DNA of 64,000 bases from Archivesica marissinica (GCA_014843695.1 CM026397.1:40590428-40654427); one strand, 5' to 3'; numbered from the stretch's first letter, positions 12,020 through 25,726 are shown. A program made the numbers and translations. The notes: generated from the sequence alone by a model not told the origin.

Positions 12020-15000
12020 CAAGAACTATCCCAGTAGATGATGAATGTACCCACAGCAGAACTATCACAGTATATGATGAATGCACCCACAGCAGAACTA
12101 TCACAGTAGATGATGAATGCATCCACAGCAGAACTATCCCAGTAGATGATGAATGCACCCACAGCAGAACTATCCCAGTAGGTGATGAATGCACCCACAG
12201 CAGAACTATCACAGTAGATGATGAATGCACCCACAGCAGAACTATCACAGTAGATGATGAATGCACCCACAGCAGAACTATCACAGTAGATGATGAATGC
12301 ATCCACAGCAGAACTATCACAGTAGATGATGAATGCATCCACAGCAGAACTATCCCAGTAGGTGATGAATGCACCCACAGCAGAACTATCCCAGTAGGTG
12401 ATGAATGCATCCACAGCAGAACTATCACAGTAGATGATGAATGCATCCACAGCAGAACTATCCCAGTAGGTGATGAATGCACCCACAGCAGAACTATCCC
12501 AGTAGATGATGAATGCATCCACAGCAGAACTATCCCAGTAGGTGATGAATGCACCCACAGCAGAACTATCACAGTATGTGATGAATGTACACACAGCAGA
12601 ACTATCCCAGTAGGTGATGAATGCACCCACAGCAGAACTATCCCAGTAGGTGATGAATGCACCCACAGCAGAACTATCCCAGTAGGTGATGAATGCACCC
12701 ACAGCAGAACTATCCCAGTAGATGATGAATGCACCCACAGCAGAACTATCACAGTAGGTGATGAATGCACCCACAGCAGAACTATCACAGTAGGTCATGA
12801 ATGCTGCATCCACAGCAGAACTATCACAGTATGTGATGAATGCATCCACAGCAGAACTATCCCAGTATGTGATGAATGCATCCACAGCAGAACTATCACA
12901 GTATGTGATGAATGCATCCACAGCAGAACTATCCCAGTATGTGATGAATGCATCCACAGCAGAACTATCACAGTATGTGATGAATGCATCCACAGCATAA
13001 CTATCCCAGTAGGTGATGAATGCACCCACAGCAGAACTATCACAGTATGTGATGAATGTACACACAGCAGAACTATCCCAGTAGGTGATGAATGCTGCAC
13101 CCACAGAACTATCACAGTATGTGATGAATGCATCCACAGCAGAACTATCCCAGTATGTGATGAATGCACCCACAGCAGAACTATCCCAGTAGATGATGAA
13201 TGCACCCACAGCAGAACTATCCCAGTAGATGATGAATGCATCCACAGCAGAACTATCCCAGTATGTGATGAATGCACCCACAGCAGAACTATCACAGTAG
13301 ATGATGAATGCATCCACAGCAGAACTATCCCAGTATGTGATGAATGCACCCACAGCAGAACTATCACAGTATGTGATGAATGCATCCACAGCAGAACTAT
13401 CCCAGTAGGTGATGAATGTACCCACAGCAGAACTATCCCAGTAGATGATGAATGCATCCACAGCAGAACTATCCCAGTAGATGATGAATGCATCCACAGC
13501 AGAACTATCACAGTATGTGATGAATGCACCCACAGCAGAACTATCCCAGTAGATGATGAATGCACCCACAGCAGAACTATCCCAGTAGATGATGAATGCA
13601 CCCACAGCAGAACTATCCCAGTAGTTGATGAATGCACCCACAGCAGAACTATCACAGTAGGTGATGAATGCATCCACAGCAGAACTATCACAGTATATGA
13701 TGAATGCACCCACAGCAGAACTATCCCAGTAGGTGATGAATGCACCCACAGCAGAACTATCACAGTATGTGATGAATGCATCCACAGCAGAACTATCCCA
13801 GTATGTGATGAATGCATCCACAGCAGAACTATCACAGTATGTGATGAATGCATCCACAGCAGAACTATCACAGTAGGTGATGAATGCACCCACAGCAGAA
13901 CTATCCCAGTAGGTGATGAATGCACCCACAGCAGAACTATCCCAGTAGATGATGAATGCATCCACAGCAGAACTATCACAGTAGGTGATGAATGTACCCA
14001 CAGCACAACTATCCCAGTAGGTGATGAATGCACCCACAGCAGAACTATCCCAGTATGTCATGAATGATGCACCCACAGCAGAACTATCCCAGTAGGTGAT
14101 GAATGCTGCACCCACAGCAGAACGATCCCAGTAGGTGATGAATGCACCCACAGCAGAACTATCACAGTATATGATGAATGCATCCACAGCAGAACTATCC
14201 CAGTAGGTGATGAATGCACCCACAGCAGAACTATCCCAGTAGGTGATGAATGCACCCACAGCAGAACTATCCCAGTAGGTCATGAATGCATCCACAGCAG
14301 AACTATCACAGTAGGTGATGAATGCACCCACAGCAGAACTATCCCAGTAGATGATGAATGTACCCACAGCAGAACTATCACCGTAGATGATGAATGCATC
14401 CACAGCAGAACTATCCCAGTATGTGATGAATGCATCCACAGCAGAACTATCACAGTATGTGATGAATGCATCCACAGCAGAACTATCACAGTATGTGATG
14501 AATGCATCCACAGCAGAACTATCACAGTAGATGATGAATGCACCCACAGCAGAACTATCCCAGTAGGTGATGAATGTACCCACAGCAGAACTATCCCAGT
14601 AGGTGATGAATGCACCCACAGCAGAACTATCCCAGTATGTCATGAATGCTGCATCCACAGCAGAACTATCCCAGTAGGTCATGAATGCTGCATCCACAGC
14701 AGAACTATCACAGTAGGTCATGAATGCTGCATCCACAGCAGAACTATCCCAGTAGGTCATGAATGCATCCACAGCAGAACTATCACAGTAGGTGATGAAT
14801 GCACCCACAGCAGAACTATCCCAGTAGATGATGAATGTACACACAGCAGAACTATCCCAGTAGATGATGAATGTACCCACAGCAGAACTATCACCGTAGA
14901 TGATGAATGCACCCACAGCAGAACTATCACAGTAGATGATGAATGCACCCACAGCAGAACTATCCCAGTAGGTAATGAATGCACCCACAGCAGAACTATC

Positions 15001-18000
15001 CCAGTAGATGATGAATGCACCCACAGCAGAACTATCACAGTAGATGATGAATGCATCCACAGCAGAACTATCCCAGTAGATGATGAATGCACCCACAGCA
15101 GAACTATCACAGTAGATGATGAATGCACACACAGCAGAACTATCCCAGTAGATGATGAATGCACCCACAGCAGAACTATCCCAGTAGATGATGAATGCAC
15201 CCACAGCAGAACTATCCCAGTAGATGATGAATGCACCCACAGCAGAACTATCACAGTAGGTGATGAATGCACCCACAGCAGAACTATCCCAGTAGGTGAT
15301 GAATGCATCCACAGCAGAACTATCCCAGTAGATGATGAATGCACCCACAGCAGAACTATCACAGTAGATGATGAATGCACCCACAGCAGAACTATCCCAG
15401 TAGATGATGAATGCACCCACAGCAGAACTATCCCAGTAGGTGATGAATGCACCCACAGCAGAACTATCCCAGTAGGTGATGAATGTACCCACAGCAGAAC
15501 TATCCCAGTAGTTGATGAATGCACCCACAGCAGAACTATCACAGTATGTGATGAATGTACACACAGCAGAACTATCCCAGTAGGTGATGAATGCACCCAC
15601 AGCAGAACTATCCCAGTAGGTGATGAATGCACCCACAGCAGAACTATCCCAGTAGGTGATGAATGCACCCACAGCAGAACTATCCCAGTAGATGATGAAT
15701 GCACCCACAGCAGAAATATCACAGTAGGTGATGAATGCACCCACAGCAGAACTATCACAGTAGGTCATGAATGCTGCATCCACAGCAGAACTATCACAGT
15801 ATGTGATGAATGCATCCACAGCAGAACTATCCCAGTATGTGATGAATGCATCCACAGCAGAACTATCACAGTATGTGATGAATGCATCCACAGCAGAACT
15901 ATCCCAGTATGTGATGAATGCATCCACAGCAGAACTATCACAGTATGTGATGAATGCATCCACAGCAGAACTATCCCAGTATGTGATGAATGCATCCACA
16001 GCAGAACTATCACAGTATGTGATGAATGCATCCACAGCAGAACTATCCCAGTATGTGATGAATGCATCCACAGCAGAACTATCACAGTATGTGATGAATG
16101 CATCCACAGCAGAACTATCCCAGTATGTGATGAATGCATCCACAGCAGAACTATCACAGTATGTGATGAATGCATCCACAGCAGAACTATCCCAGTATGT
16201 GATGAATGCATCCACAGCAGAACTATCACAGTATGTGATGAATGCATCCACAGCAGAACTATCCCAGTATGTGATGAATGCATCCACAGCAGAACTATCA
16301 CAGTATGTGATGAATGCATCCACAGCAGAACTATCACAGTATGTGATGAATGCACCCACAGCAGAACTATCCCAGTAGATGATGAATGCACCCACAGCAG
16401 AACTATCCCAGTAGATGATGAATGCACCACAGCAGAACTATCCCAGTAGTTGATGAATGCACCCACAGCAGAACTATCACAGTAGGTGATGAATGCATCC
16501 ACAGCAGAACTATCACAGTATATGATGAATGCACACACAGCAGAACTATCCCAGTAGGTGATGAATGCACCCACAGCAGAACTATCACAGTATGTGATGA
16601 ATGCATCCACAGCAGAACTATCCCAGTATGTGATGAATGCATCCACAGCAGAACTATCACAGTATGTGATGAATGCATCCACAGCAGAACTATCACAGTA
16701 GGTGATGAATGCACCCACAGCAGAACTATCCCAGTAGGTGATGAATGCACCCACAGCAGAACTATCCCAGTAGATGATGAATGCATCCACAGCAGAACTA
16801 TCACAGTAGGTGATGAATGTACCCACAGCAGAACTATCCCAGTAGGTGATGAATGCACCCACAGCAGAACTATCCCAGTATGTCATGAATGATGCACCCA
16901 CAGCAGAACTATCCCAGTAGGTGATGAATGCTGCACCCACAGCAGAACGATCCCAGTAGGTGATGAATGCACCCACAGCAGAACTATCACAGTATATGAT
17001 GAATGCATCCACAGCAGAACTATCCCAGTAGGTGATGAATGCACCCACAGCAGAACTATCCCAGTAGGTGATGAATGCACCCACAGCAGAACTATCCCAG
17101 TAGGTGATGAATGCATCCACAGCAGAACTATCACAGTAGGTGATGAATGCACCCACAGCAGAACTATCCCAGTAGATGATGAATGTACCCACAGCAGAAC
17201 TATCACCGTAGATGATGAATGCATCCACAGCAGAACTATCCCAGTATGTGATGAATGCATCCACAGCAGAACTATCACAGTATGTGATGAATGCATCCAC
17301 AGCAGAACTATCACAGTATGTGATGAATGCATCCACAGCAGAACTATCACAGTAGATGATGAATGCACCCACAGCAGAACTATCCCAGTAGGTGATGAAT
17401 GTACCCACAGCAGAACTATCCCAGTAGGTGATGAATGCACCCACAGCAGAACTATCCCAGTATGTCATGAATGATGCACCCACAGCAGAACTATCCCAGT
17501 AGGTGATGAATGCTGCACCCACAGCAGAACGATCCCAGTAGGTGATGAATGCACCCACAGCAGAACTATCACAGTATATGATGAATGCATCCACAGCAGA
17601 ACTATCCCAGTAGGTGATGAATGCACCCACAGCAGAACTATCCCAGTAGGTGATGAATGCTGCATCCACAGCAGAACTATCCCAGTAGGTCATGAATGCT
17701 GCATCCACAGCAGAACTATCACAGTAGGTCATGAATGCTGCATCCACAGCAGAACTATCCCAGTAGGTCATGAATGCATCCACAGCAGAACTATCACAGT
17801 AGGTGATGAATGCACCCACAGCAGAACTATCCCAGTAGATGATGAATGTACACACAGCAGAACTATCCCAGTAGATGATGAATGTACCCACAGCAGAACT
17901 ATCACCGTAGATGATGAATGCACCCACAGCAGAACTATCACAGTAGATGATGAATGCACCCACAGCAGAACTATCCCAGTAGGTAATGAATGCACCCACA

Positions 18001-19545
18001 GCAGAACTATCCCAGTAGATGATGAATGCACCCACAGCAGAACTATCACAGTAGATGATGAATGCATCCACAGCAGAACTATCCCAGTAGATGATGAATG
18101 CACCCACAGCAGAACTATCACAGTAGATGATGAATGCACCCACAGCAGAACTATCCCAGTAGATGATGAATGCACCCACAGCAGAACTATCCCAGTAGAT
18201 GATGAATGCACCCACAGCAGAACTATCCCAGTAGATGATGAATGCACCCACAGCAGAACTATCACAGTAGATGATGAATGCACCCACAGCAGAACTATCC
18301 CAGTAGGTGATGAATGCATCCACAGCAGAACTATCCCAGTAGATGATGAATGCACCCACAGCAGAACTATCACAGTAGATGATGAATGCACCCACAGCAG
18401 AACTATCCCAGTAGATGATGAATGCACCCACAGCAGAACTATCCCAGTAGGTGATGAATGCACCCACAGCAGAACTATCCCAGTAGGTGATGAATGTACC
18501 CACAGCAGAACTATCACAGTAGGTCATGAATGCTGCATCCACAGCAGAACTATCACAGTAGGTGATGAATGCACCCACAGCAGAACTATCACAGTAGATG
18601 ATGAATGCACCCACAGCAGAACTATCCCAGTAGGTGATGAATGCATCCACAGCAGAACTATCCCAGTAGGTGATGAATGCACCCACAGCAGAACTATCAC
18701 AGTAGGTGATGAATGCATCCACAGCAGAACTATCCCAGTAGGTGATGAATGCTGCACCCACAGCAGAACTATCACAGTAGGTCATGAATGCTGCATCCAC
18801 AGCAGAACTATCACAGTAGGTGATGAATGCACCCACAGCAGAACTATCACAGTAGATGATGAATGCATCCACAGCAGAACTATCACAGTAGATGATGAAT
18901 GCATCCACAGCAGAACTATCACAGTAGATGATGAATGCACCCACAGAACTATCCCAGTATGTGATGAATGCACCCACATCAGAACTATCACAGTATGTGA
19001 TGAATGCACCCACAGCAGAACTATCCCAGTAGATGATGAATGCACCCACAGCAGAACTATCCCAGTAGGTGATGAATGCACCCACAGCAGAACTATCCCA
19101 GTAGGTGATGAATGCACCCACAGCAGAACTATCCCAGTAGGTGATGAATGCACCCACAGCAGAACTATCACAGTAGTTGATGAATGCACCCACAGCAGAA
19201 CTATCACAGTATGTGATGAATGCACCCACAGCAGAACTATCCCAGTAGGTGATGAATGCACCCACAGCAGAACTATCCCAGTAGTTGATGAATGCACCCA
19301 CAGCAGAACTATCCCAGTAGGTGATGAATGCACCCACAGCAGAACTATCCCAGTAGATGATGAATGCACCCACAGCAGAACTATCCCAGTAGGTGATGAA
19401 TGCACCCACAGCAGAACTATCCCAGTAGGTGATGAATGCATCCAGAGCAGAACTATCCCAGTAGGTGATGAATGCACCCACAGCAGAACTATCCCAGTAG
19501 GTGATGATTGCACCCACAGCAGAACTATCACAGTAGATGAACGAG
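12020..19545. repeat. 36-bp tandem array of 7.5 kb, about 209 copies
   Basis: The unit contains AGTAGATGATGAATGCACCC and ACAGCAGAACTATC. Variants alternate (CACAG/CCCAG, GTAGATG/GTATGTG/GTAGGTG, CACCC/CATCC). Some units carry a 3-bp insertion (GAATGCTGCA). At 15780-16370 a homogenised 72-bp dimer runs almost perfectly. Blocks around 14050-14140, 16875-16960 and 17460-17550 share the same rare variants (GAATGATGCACCC, GCAGAACGATCCC), so large segments of the array were copied within it. The array lies wholly in alpha-kinase intron 2. The 36-bp period (12 codons) leaves very long open frames on the minus strand; these switch frame along the array and I do not call them genes. Confidence 0.97.
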
Positions 19546-20079
19546 GCAGCAGTTTTCATCTTTATTCAAGTCTCATATATGTACATACATAAAACGCCGA
19601 CAAAGTTAAACAATCATAGTAAAAGTACGTATCCATAAGAGACATATTGCAATAAAACGTATCACGTGGTAATATTAATTATTACATTTTATTACATTCT
19701 AAAGGCAAGAAACAGTTGCTAATTCCAATTTAAATACTACTTAAAACAAAAAAGATATAAAACACTGAAAAACAAGCACTAATGCGATATTAAGAAATAT
19801 CTTACAAAATCAGCTATCACCCTGGATCAGATCGAGAATGACCTAATTAGCAGCTGCTTCTTGCAGTATGTAAAATCATAGATATATAAAAATAAAATAT
19901 GAGGACATTATTTATAAAGGTAAACGTATCAACGCTGTAGTATATTAAAACAGGTTTTGGCACGTCTTATCATGGATTGATTACTGAACAGAACTATAAA
20001 TTGATCACGTTTTGTCGACTAGTATTGCTTTCTCAAAGAGTACTGATCTAAGATCATTATATATTGTGCATTCTAAATA
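19546..20079. other. Intronic stretch without recognised feature
   Basis: AT-rich intron sequence between the 36-bp array and the SINE-3/LINE cluster. Nothing is supported here. Confidence 0.45.
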
Positions 20080-20117
20080 ACATGCGTTGCCTAAGGGTAA
20101 AGTCGTAACGGCTCCAG
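20080..20117 (-). mobile_element. SINE-3, body side of a copy split by the LINE
   Basis: GTTGCCTAAGGGTAAAG and CGTAACGGCTCCAG match reversed SINE-3. The element continues at 25627-25693 after the LINE. The motif CGTAACGGCTCCAG occurs at both junctions (20104-20117 and 25613-25626). Confidence 0.8.
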
Positions 20118-20801
20118 GCCCCTTGCCGGCGGGGGGATAAAAATATTTCCTGCAGATGGGTGCAACTCATCTGAAAAGGGAGCCGCCTGTCTGCCGTGGG
20201 TGGCATCCCGTAAGCCGGAGAAGAGATCCTGGTGGTTGAGGGGACTGCATTATTACGATTGTGTAGTTCCCAACACACTACTTTGGCCTCTGATTCGGTG
20301 TAGACGTGGTGGTCGTATTAGCCCGGTACGATCAATCGGCTGGTCACGCCAAGCCCTAGGACAAGCCATATTTATGTTTACATGTTCAATTTTAGTTTAG
20401 TTATTGCTTTGCTATCTTCATACCTTCTATAATACTTTAAACAGTATATACGTCATATTTTTCGTTCACAATATATACCTTTTCTATGATTGCCATATAT
20501 GTCTTTTTTCACTTAGCCCATTACACGTTTACTAAGTATGTTACACACAAATATTTGCAATGTTCTGTTCTAGAAGGCTGTGGCTCAGGGCTAATCGGGC
20601 GGGTACGTTAGCGATCCAACCTGAACCAGGTCGGTTCATGGCCGAGTCGGTGATGTTTGGATCGTGAAATATTCATCCGAGTATATTACTTGAGTATCCC
20701 TGACGCGTGTGAGCCGGATATTCCGCTCCGTTTACGTGTCCCCTTGTTGGACTCCATGGAGGGTGGGGGCTACAGGTGATGAATGAGCAATACATTAATA
20801 T

Positions 20802-21960
20802 GGATACCCCAAAGAAAAAAAACGAACGCATAACGAACTGGACTGTGATGACACGGGAGGTGAGAACTCTTCACACCAACCATCAAATTCCATTTACACA
20901 AGATTTCTAATTATCGAATCCACTGACACAAGTAAAAATAGTACGACCCTCTCTCCTTTCGTTATAGAAAAACCAATCGAGAGTATTGCAGGAGTTCCTA
21001 AACAGTTAAAAAGCTCCGAACTTGAAACCTGCTTATTGAAGTAGGCAATCTTCATCACTCTCGCAATCTGCTTTCTCTGACATATTTCTTCAATGTTCCT
21101 TGCAAGTGTTATCCACACCACTCTCTCAACTCATCAAGAGGGGCAATTCGTTGCCCTGACCTTGCTGGCGTTGCCGAGACTGAGATTGTGAATGAGCTTC
21201 GAGAACAACATGTAACTGCAGCTAGACGCATTCAAATTAAAAGAGACAATAGAGAAATACAAACAAACACAACCATTTTCACATGTTGCACTCCTATCTT
21301 ACTATCTTACCACATACACTCACAATTGGCTATTTACTTACCAAAGTGGACATCTATGTCCCAAATCCACTTCAATGTTACAACTGTTTTAAATTTGGAC
21401 ACAACGAGACCAATTGTAAAACATGTGTGCTGGCAATGGTCACTCTCACAACGACGACACGTGTCGACATCCAATATCATGTGTTAATTGCAGTGAACCA
21501 CATTCAGCAAATCTCGCAACTGCAATACCTGGTCTGGAGGTTATAAAACTTTTCTCCAATCTCAGACTCAGTCTCAAGCTTCTGATTGGTTCAGCTAAGT
21601 GTAAATATCAGCCTCAACCAATCATATCACTTGAGCTTGAGTTTGAGATTTGAGAAAAGTTTTATAACCTCCGACCCTGGAAGATAGAGCGTGAAGTTCT
21701 CCAGGTCAAATTCACACAGAATGTTGCATTCCCAGAGGCTAGGAAAATTGTCAATTCCAGATACAATACACCAGCAGCAACATATTCCTCTATCACAAAA
21801 TCACACGCAAATAAATCAACACATCGATGCGTCTACGCAAACCTCAGTCTACTATTCCAAAAGCACCACCTGTAAAACAAAATGTTCCTCTTCATAAATC
21901 GCCATCACAGTCTGTAAAAACATCAACATCATCGGGTAATACTAAACCCACTAATACAAA
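20802..21960 (+). pseudogene. LINE ORF1 remnant (RNA-binding, zinc knuckles)
   Basis: Starts at ATGGATACCCC followed by a lysine-rich stretch. It is then readable only by changing frame: FLIIESTD at about 20907, LNSSRGVIRCPDLAG-like coding on the plus strand near 21125-21175, and VNELREQHVTAARRI at 21190. CCHC-type knuckles CYNCFKFGHNETNC (21378-21420) and CRHPISCVNCSEPH (about 21461-21505) mark it as a gag-like nucleic-acid chaperone. A MITE at 21536-21672 interrupts it. Several frameshifts make it non-functional. Confidence 0.8.
21536..21672. mobile_element. Foldback MITE nested in LINE ORF1
   Basis: GGAGGTTATAAAACTTTTCT at the left end is matched by its reverse complement at the right end. 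Pairing continues imperfectly inward for about 70 bp on each side (AATCTCA, ACTCA, GATTGGTT). CCTGG occurs just outside both ends and may be the target duplication. LINE ORF1 coding resumes afterwards (GGAAGATAGAGCGTGAAG), so the MITE inserted after the LINE. Confidence 0.8.
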
Positions 21961-22231
21961 TTCGGGTAATACTAAACCCGCACTGGTGTAGCAAACACTA
22001 ACAAATAACATAAATTTAAATAATAAAAACCGATAGGCGGAGGAAGGGTGATGATGATCCCTTGCTCAGTCTAAATCGGTGTAACGCCCTGAGCGACATG
22101 GAGGATGAGGATGATACCACATCACTCCATAAGATGATTTCGAGGCTGGATTCTCTAGATCTTATGCACCATTAATAAACATGTTTCTATATTCATTGTG
22201 TACTTTGTTCCATAAGTTTTAAATAAATCAA

Positions 22232-25200
22232 ATGGATAATAAACCAGATATTATTCAGTGGAATTGCCGTGGTTTAAGACCCAATTATAATGAAATTCTT
22301 CTGTTATTGAATCAAGGAACTTCTGTACTTTGTCTTCAAGAAACCTTTTTAAAAACAACTAACAACATTTCCTTCAAAAAGTATTCTATGTATGACCGGT
22401 CCAGATGCAGAACGAGCATGTTGTGGTTCATCCATCATTTTCACTAATAAAACTCTTCACCAGTCTATCAAACTAAATACTAACCTACAAGCTGTTGCTA
22501 TTTCGGCCACACTACACAAAGTTATCACCATCTGTTCACTTTATATTCCACCAAGCAGTAAACCATCAATAGCTGAATTAGATAATTTAGTTCAACAGCT
22601 TCTGAAACCTTTTATTATTTTAGGTGATCTTAATGGACACCATAATATATGGGAGTGTAAAGATATAAACCCAAGAGGTGAACTTCTTGAATATTAATTT
22701 TTATAGATGGACACGATCTTTGTATTTTGAATGACAAATCGTACACTTATCTGCATCCTGCAACTGGAAATTATTCATCACTTGATTTAACTATATGCCA
22801 TCCATCTATCTTTCTGGATTTTGAATGGAAAGTAGGAGATGACCTTTGCGGAAGTGATCACTTTCCAATTGTTCTTAAATGTTAACCAGTGGCAAATGAT
22901 AATATTCAGCACTGGAAATTAAATAAAGCTGATTGGCACACATTTGAAGAAATGTGTGAAGATCTAATAACTATTGACAATTTAATTCATACGGAAGATC
23001 CTATTAAAACTTTTACAAATATTGTACATGGCATAGCAGAAGAATGTATACCAAAATCTTCGGCGAATTCAGCAAAACTTGCCTTGTAAAACTGCCATTA
23101 GAAAACGTCGTGCAGTTCTTAAAAAATTTAATGTTAGACCAACAAAACAACACTTAAACTCGTTTAAAATAGTTTGTGCGAAAGCTCGCAGAACATTGAA
23201 ACTCTCTAAAAGGAATTCCTGGCCAAGTTATGTGTCTAAACTTAACTATAGGACTTCAATTTAAAAGGTTTGAGATATGGTGTAGAAAATTAGTGGAAAA
23301 TCGAAATTCAACTCTTTAGGACATTTAAATATATCAAATAAAAACATCACCTCAAGGAAAGATATTGCAAACACTTTAGCAGATTCATTCTCCAAATACT
23401 CTTCTTCCACAAATTATGATAAATGATTTCAAAAGGTTACTACCTGAGAGGAAAAACGAACACTACGTTTCGACTCTGATAACTCAATGAACTCGCTGAT
23501 GCAATAAATAAATCACACGATACCGTTGTTGGTCCTGATGAAATACACTATCAATTTTTGAAACATTTGCCCACGTATTCACTAATTGCACGTTTAGATG
23601 TTTTTAATAAAATATGGAAATCCGGAATATTACCCGATTCCTGGAAAGAAGCCACTGTAATCCCAATACCAAAACCAGGAAAGATAACACTAATACAAAC
23701 AATTATCGCCCTATCGCATAAACGAGCTGCGTTTGTAAAACTATGGAACGCATGATTAACGCCAGACTAGTTTGGTATCTGGAATCCAACAATTTAATTT
23801 CCGAATTCCAAAGTGGATTTCGGAATGAACAAAGTACCAATGACCATTTAATACGATTGGAAACGTTTATCCGTGATGCTTTTATCAAGAAACAACACGT
23901 CGTTTCTATATTTTTCGATCTTGAAAAAGCTTACGATACAACATGGAAACATGGTATTATGAAAGACTTACACGAGTTAGGCCGTAAAGGACAAATGCCA
24001 CACTTTATATCTGACTTTCTCGTGGATAGAAAATTTAGAATTTAAAGTGGGTTTCTACCCTCTCTAGCAATCACGAACAAGAAATGGGTGTCCCGCAAGG
24101 CAGTATTTTATCTGTTACCCTTTTTAATATTAAAATAAATAACATTGGCAAAGAAACTGAGAGTGTTCTTTATAATTATATTGATGATTTTGTTATATGT
24201 TATCGATAAAAGTCTATGGCTACTATTGAACGCCATCTTTAACTTTGTTTAAATAAAGTACAGTTTTGGGCTTTAAATAACGGTTTTCGATTTTGGAAGG
24301 CCAAAATAAATAACATTGTGAAATGCCTTGGCAAAGATACCGAGAGTGTTCTTTATATGTAGATGATTTTGTTATATGTTATCGATCAAAGTCTATGGCT
24401 ACTATTGAACGCCATCTTCAACTTTGTTTAAATAAAGTACAGGCATGGGCTTTAAATAACGGTTTTCGATTTTCTAAGGCCAAAGTATTCACTTTTGTCA
24501 GTCACGAAAATTACACAATGACCCTGTATTAACTCTTGATGGAGTCCCCATTCCTGTTGTTCCCGAGATTAAATTTCTTGGAGTAACTTTGATAAAAAAA
24601 ACTTTTGTTTATTCCTCACTTGAAGTACTTGAAAGCAGGATGCCTCAAGGCAATGAACCTCATCAACGTAGTAGCTCATACGGACTGGGGAGCTGATCAA
24701 AAGGTCCTCCTTAGACTGTATAGAGTGCTAGTTCGTTCCAAACTCGATTATGGATCAATTGTGTATGGATCAGCCAGACCATCATATATCAAAACACTTG
24801 ACCCAATACATCACCAAGGCTTACGACTTGCACTCGGAGCTTTCAGAACATCACCAATAGCTAGTTTATATGTAGAAGCAAATGAACCGTCCATCCCTTT
24901 ACCTCAGACGTGAAACATTATCTCTACAATATGCCTTTAAGCTTAAATCAAACCCAAGAAATCTAGCGTACAGTCGTGTTTGATCCAACTTAAAACTTCC
25001 TATGAGGCGAAGCCAAAGGCGATACGTCCTCTTGCGCTTCGCACCAAGGAAGCTTTTCATAACGTAGATTTTTAAAAAAACGATACAATTCAATAAACTA
25101 CAACCAATTAAGCCAAACAGTGGCAATGTTATGTTTATCACTCCAACCGTAGAGAGGAAACAGTAATGTCACGGTTGAGACTTGGACATACCCGTTTTAC

Positions 25201-25412
25201 ACACTCATTTTTATTGAAGAGAGGATCCACCATGGTGTATACCATGCCATTCCTCTATAAATGTTGAACACATCTTAATTCACTGTGTAGATTTAGCACT
25301 CATTCGTCGAAAATATTATACAGTTGTGACAATGAAGGAGCTTTTCGACACTGTCGATTTTAAATACATTATTGCATTTTTAAAAGAATCACATCTTTTC
25401 CATAAATTGTAA
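22232..25412 (+). pseudogene. LINE ORF2 remnant (endonuclease and reverse transcriptase)
   Basis: Start at 22232 (MDNKPDIIQWNCRGL). Endonuclease landmarks: QETFL (22338), GDLNGHHNIW (22624) and GSDHFPI (about 22851). Reverse-transcriptase landmarks: FQSGFRNEQST (23808), FFDLEKAYDT (23912), MGVPQGSILS (24084) and the catalytic YIDD/YVDD, present twice because of a tandem duplication of about 176 bp (24129-24304 and 24305-24480). The post-RT segment DYGSIVYGSARPSYIKTLDP (24745) is followed by a loss near 25140-25165 where the RNase H region would be expected. The text then jumps to RLGHTRFTHSFLLKR and ends ESHLFHKL-stop at 25412. In-frame stops and frameshifts are frequent. Confidence 0.85.
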
Positions 25413-25626
25413 GTTTTACAACTGACTTTATTATCATTTTTACAGCTTGATAAATTGTGTTGCAATTGACCTTTCATCATTACAATTTTACTACATACAG
25501 TATGTTATCTACATAATATTTTTAATTGTAGATATCTTGTATACAATATACTTAACCCGGCGCGATATAGCCTGAACTGTGCTGATGCGCCGTTAAACCA
25601 AATACTCACTCGCGTAACGGCTCCAG

Positions 25627-25693
25627 CAGGGCGCAAACTCCAAGGCTTACGCACCTGAAGTGATCGCACTACCACTGCAGTATCACGACTTCC
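25627..25693 (-). mobile_element. SINE-3, tRNA-like head side of the copy split by the LINE
   Basis: Reversed head of SINE-3 with CACCTGAAGTGATCGCACTA and TATCACGACTTCC. Together with 20080-20117 it makes one SINE-3 interrupted by the 5.5-kb LINE. Confidence 0.85.
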
Positions 25694-25726
25694 ATTAATG
25701 TGACAACTTATTTGTTATATTTGCAG

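Larger units (their letters stand above)
20118..25612 (+). mobile_element. Non-LTR retrotransposon (LINE), nearly full length, inactive
   Basis: A 5.5-kb element bounded by an exact 14-bp target-site duplication (CGTAACGGCTCCAG) inside a SINE-3 copy. It has a long GC-richer 5' leader (20118-20801), ORF1 with zinc knuckles, ORF2 with APE-type endonuclease and reverse transcriptase, and a 3' end of GCGCCGTTAAACCAAATACTCACTC with no poly(A). The ORF1 style, the ORF2 tail and the 3' end resemble the I/Nimb-Jockey group; this is assigned from memory of the family. Many frameshifts and stops, a nested MITE, a tandem duplication over the RT active site and a missing RNase H region show it is dead. 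Confidence 0.9.

Noticed and set aside
12016..19559. Minus-strand open frames of about 1459 and 1264 residues with a 12-residue repeat
   Set aside because: They follow from a stop-free 36-bp period. The frames shift inside the array, there is no unique coding flank or signal peptide, and the region is an intron of a well-supported plus-strand gene.
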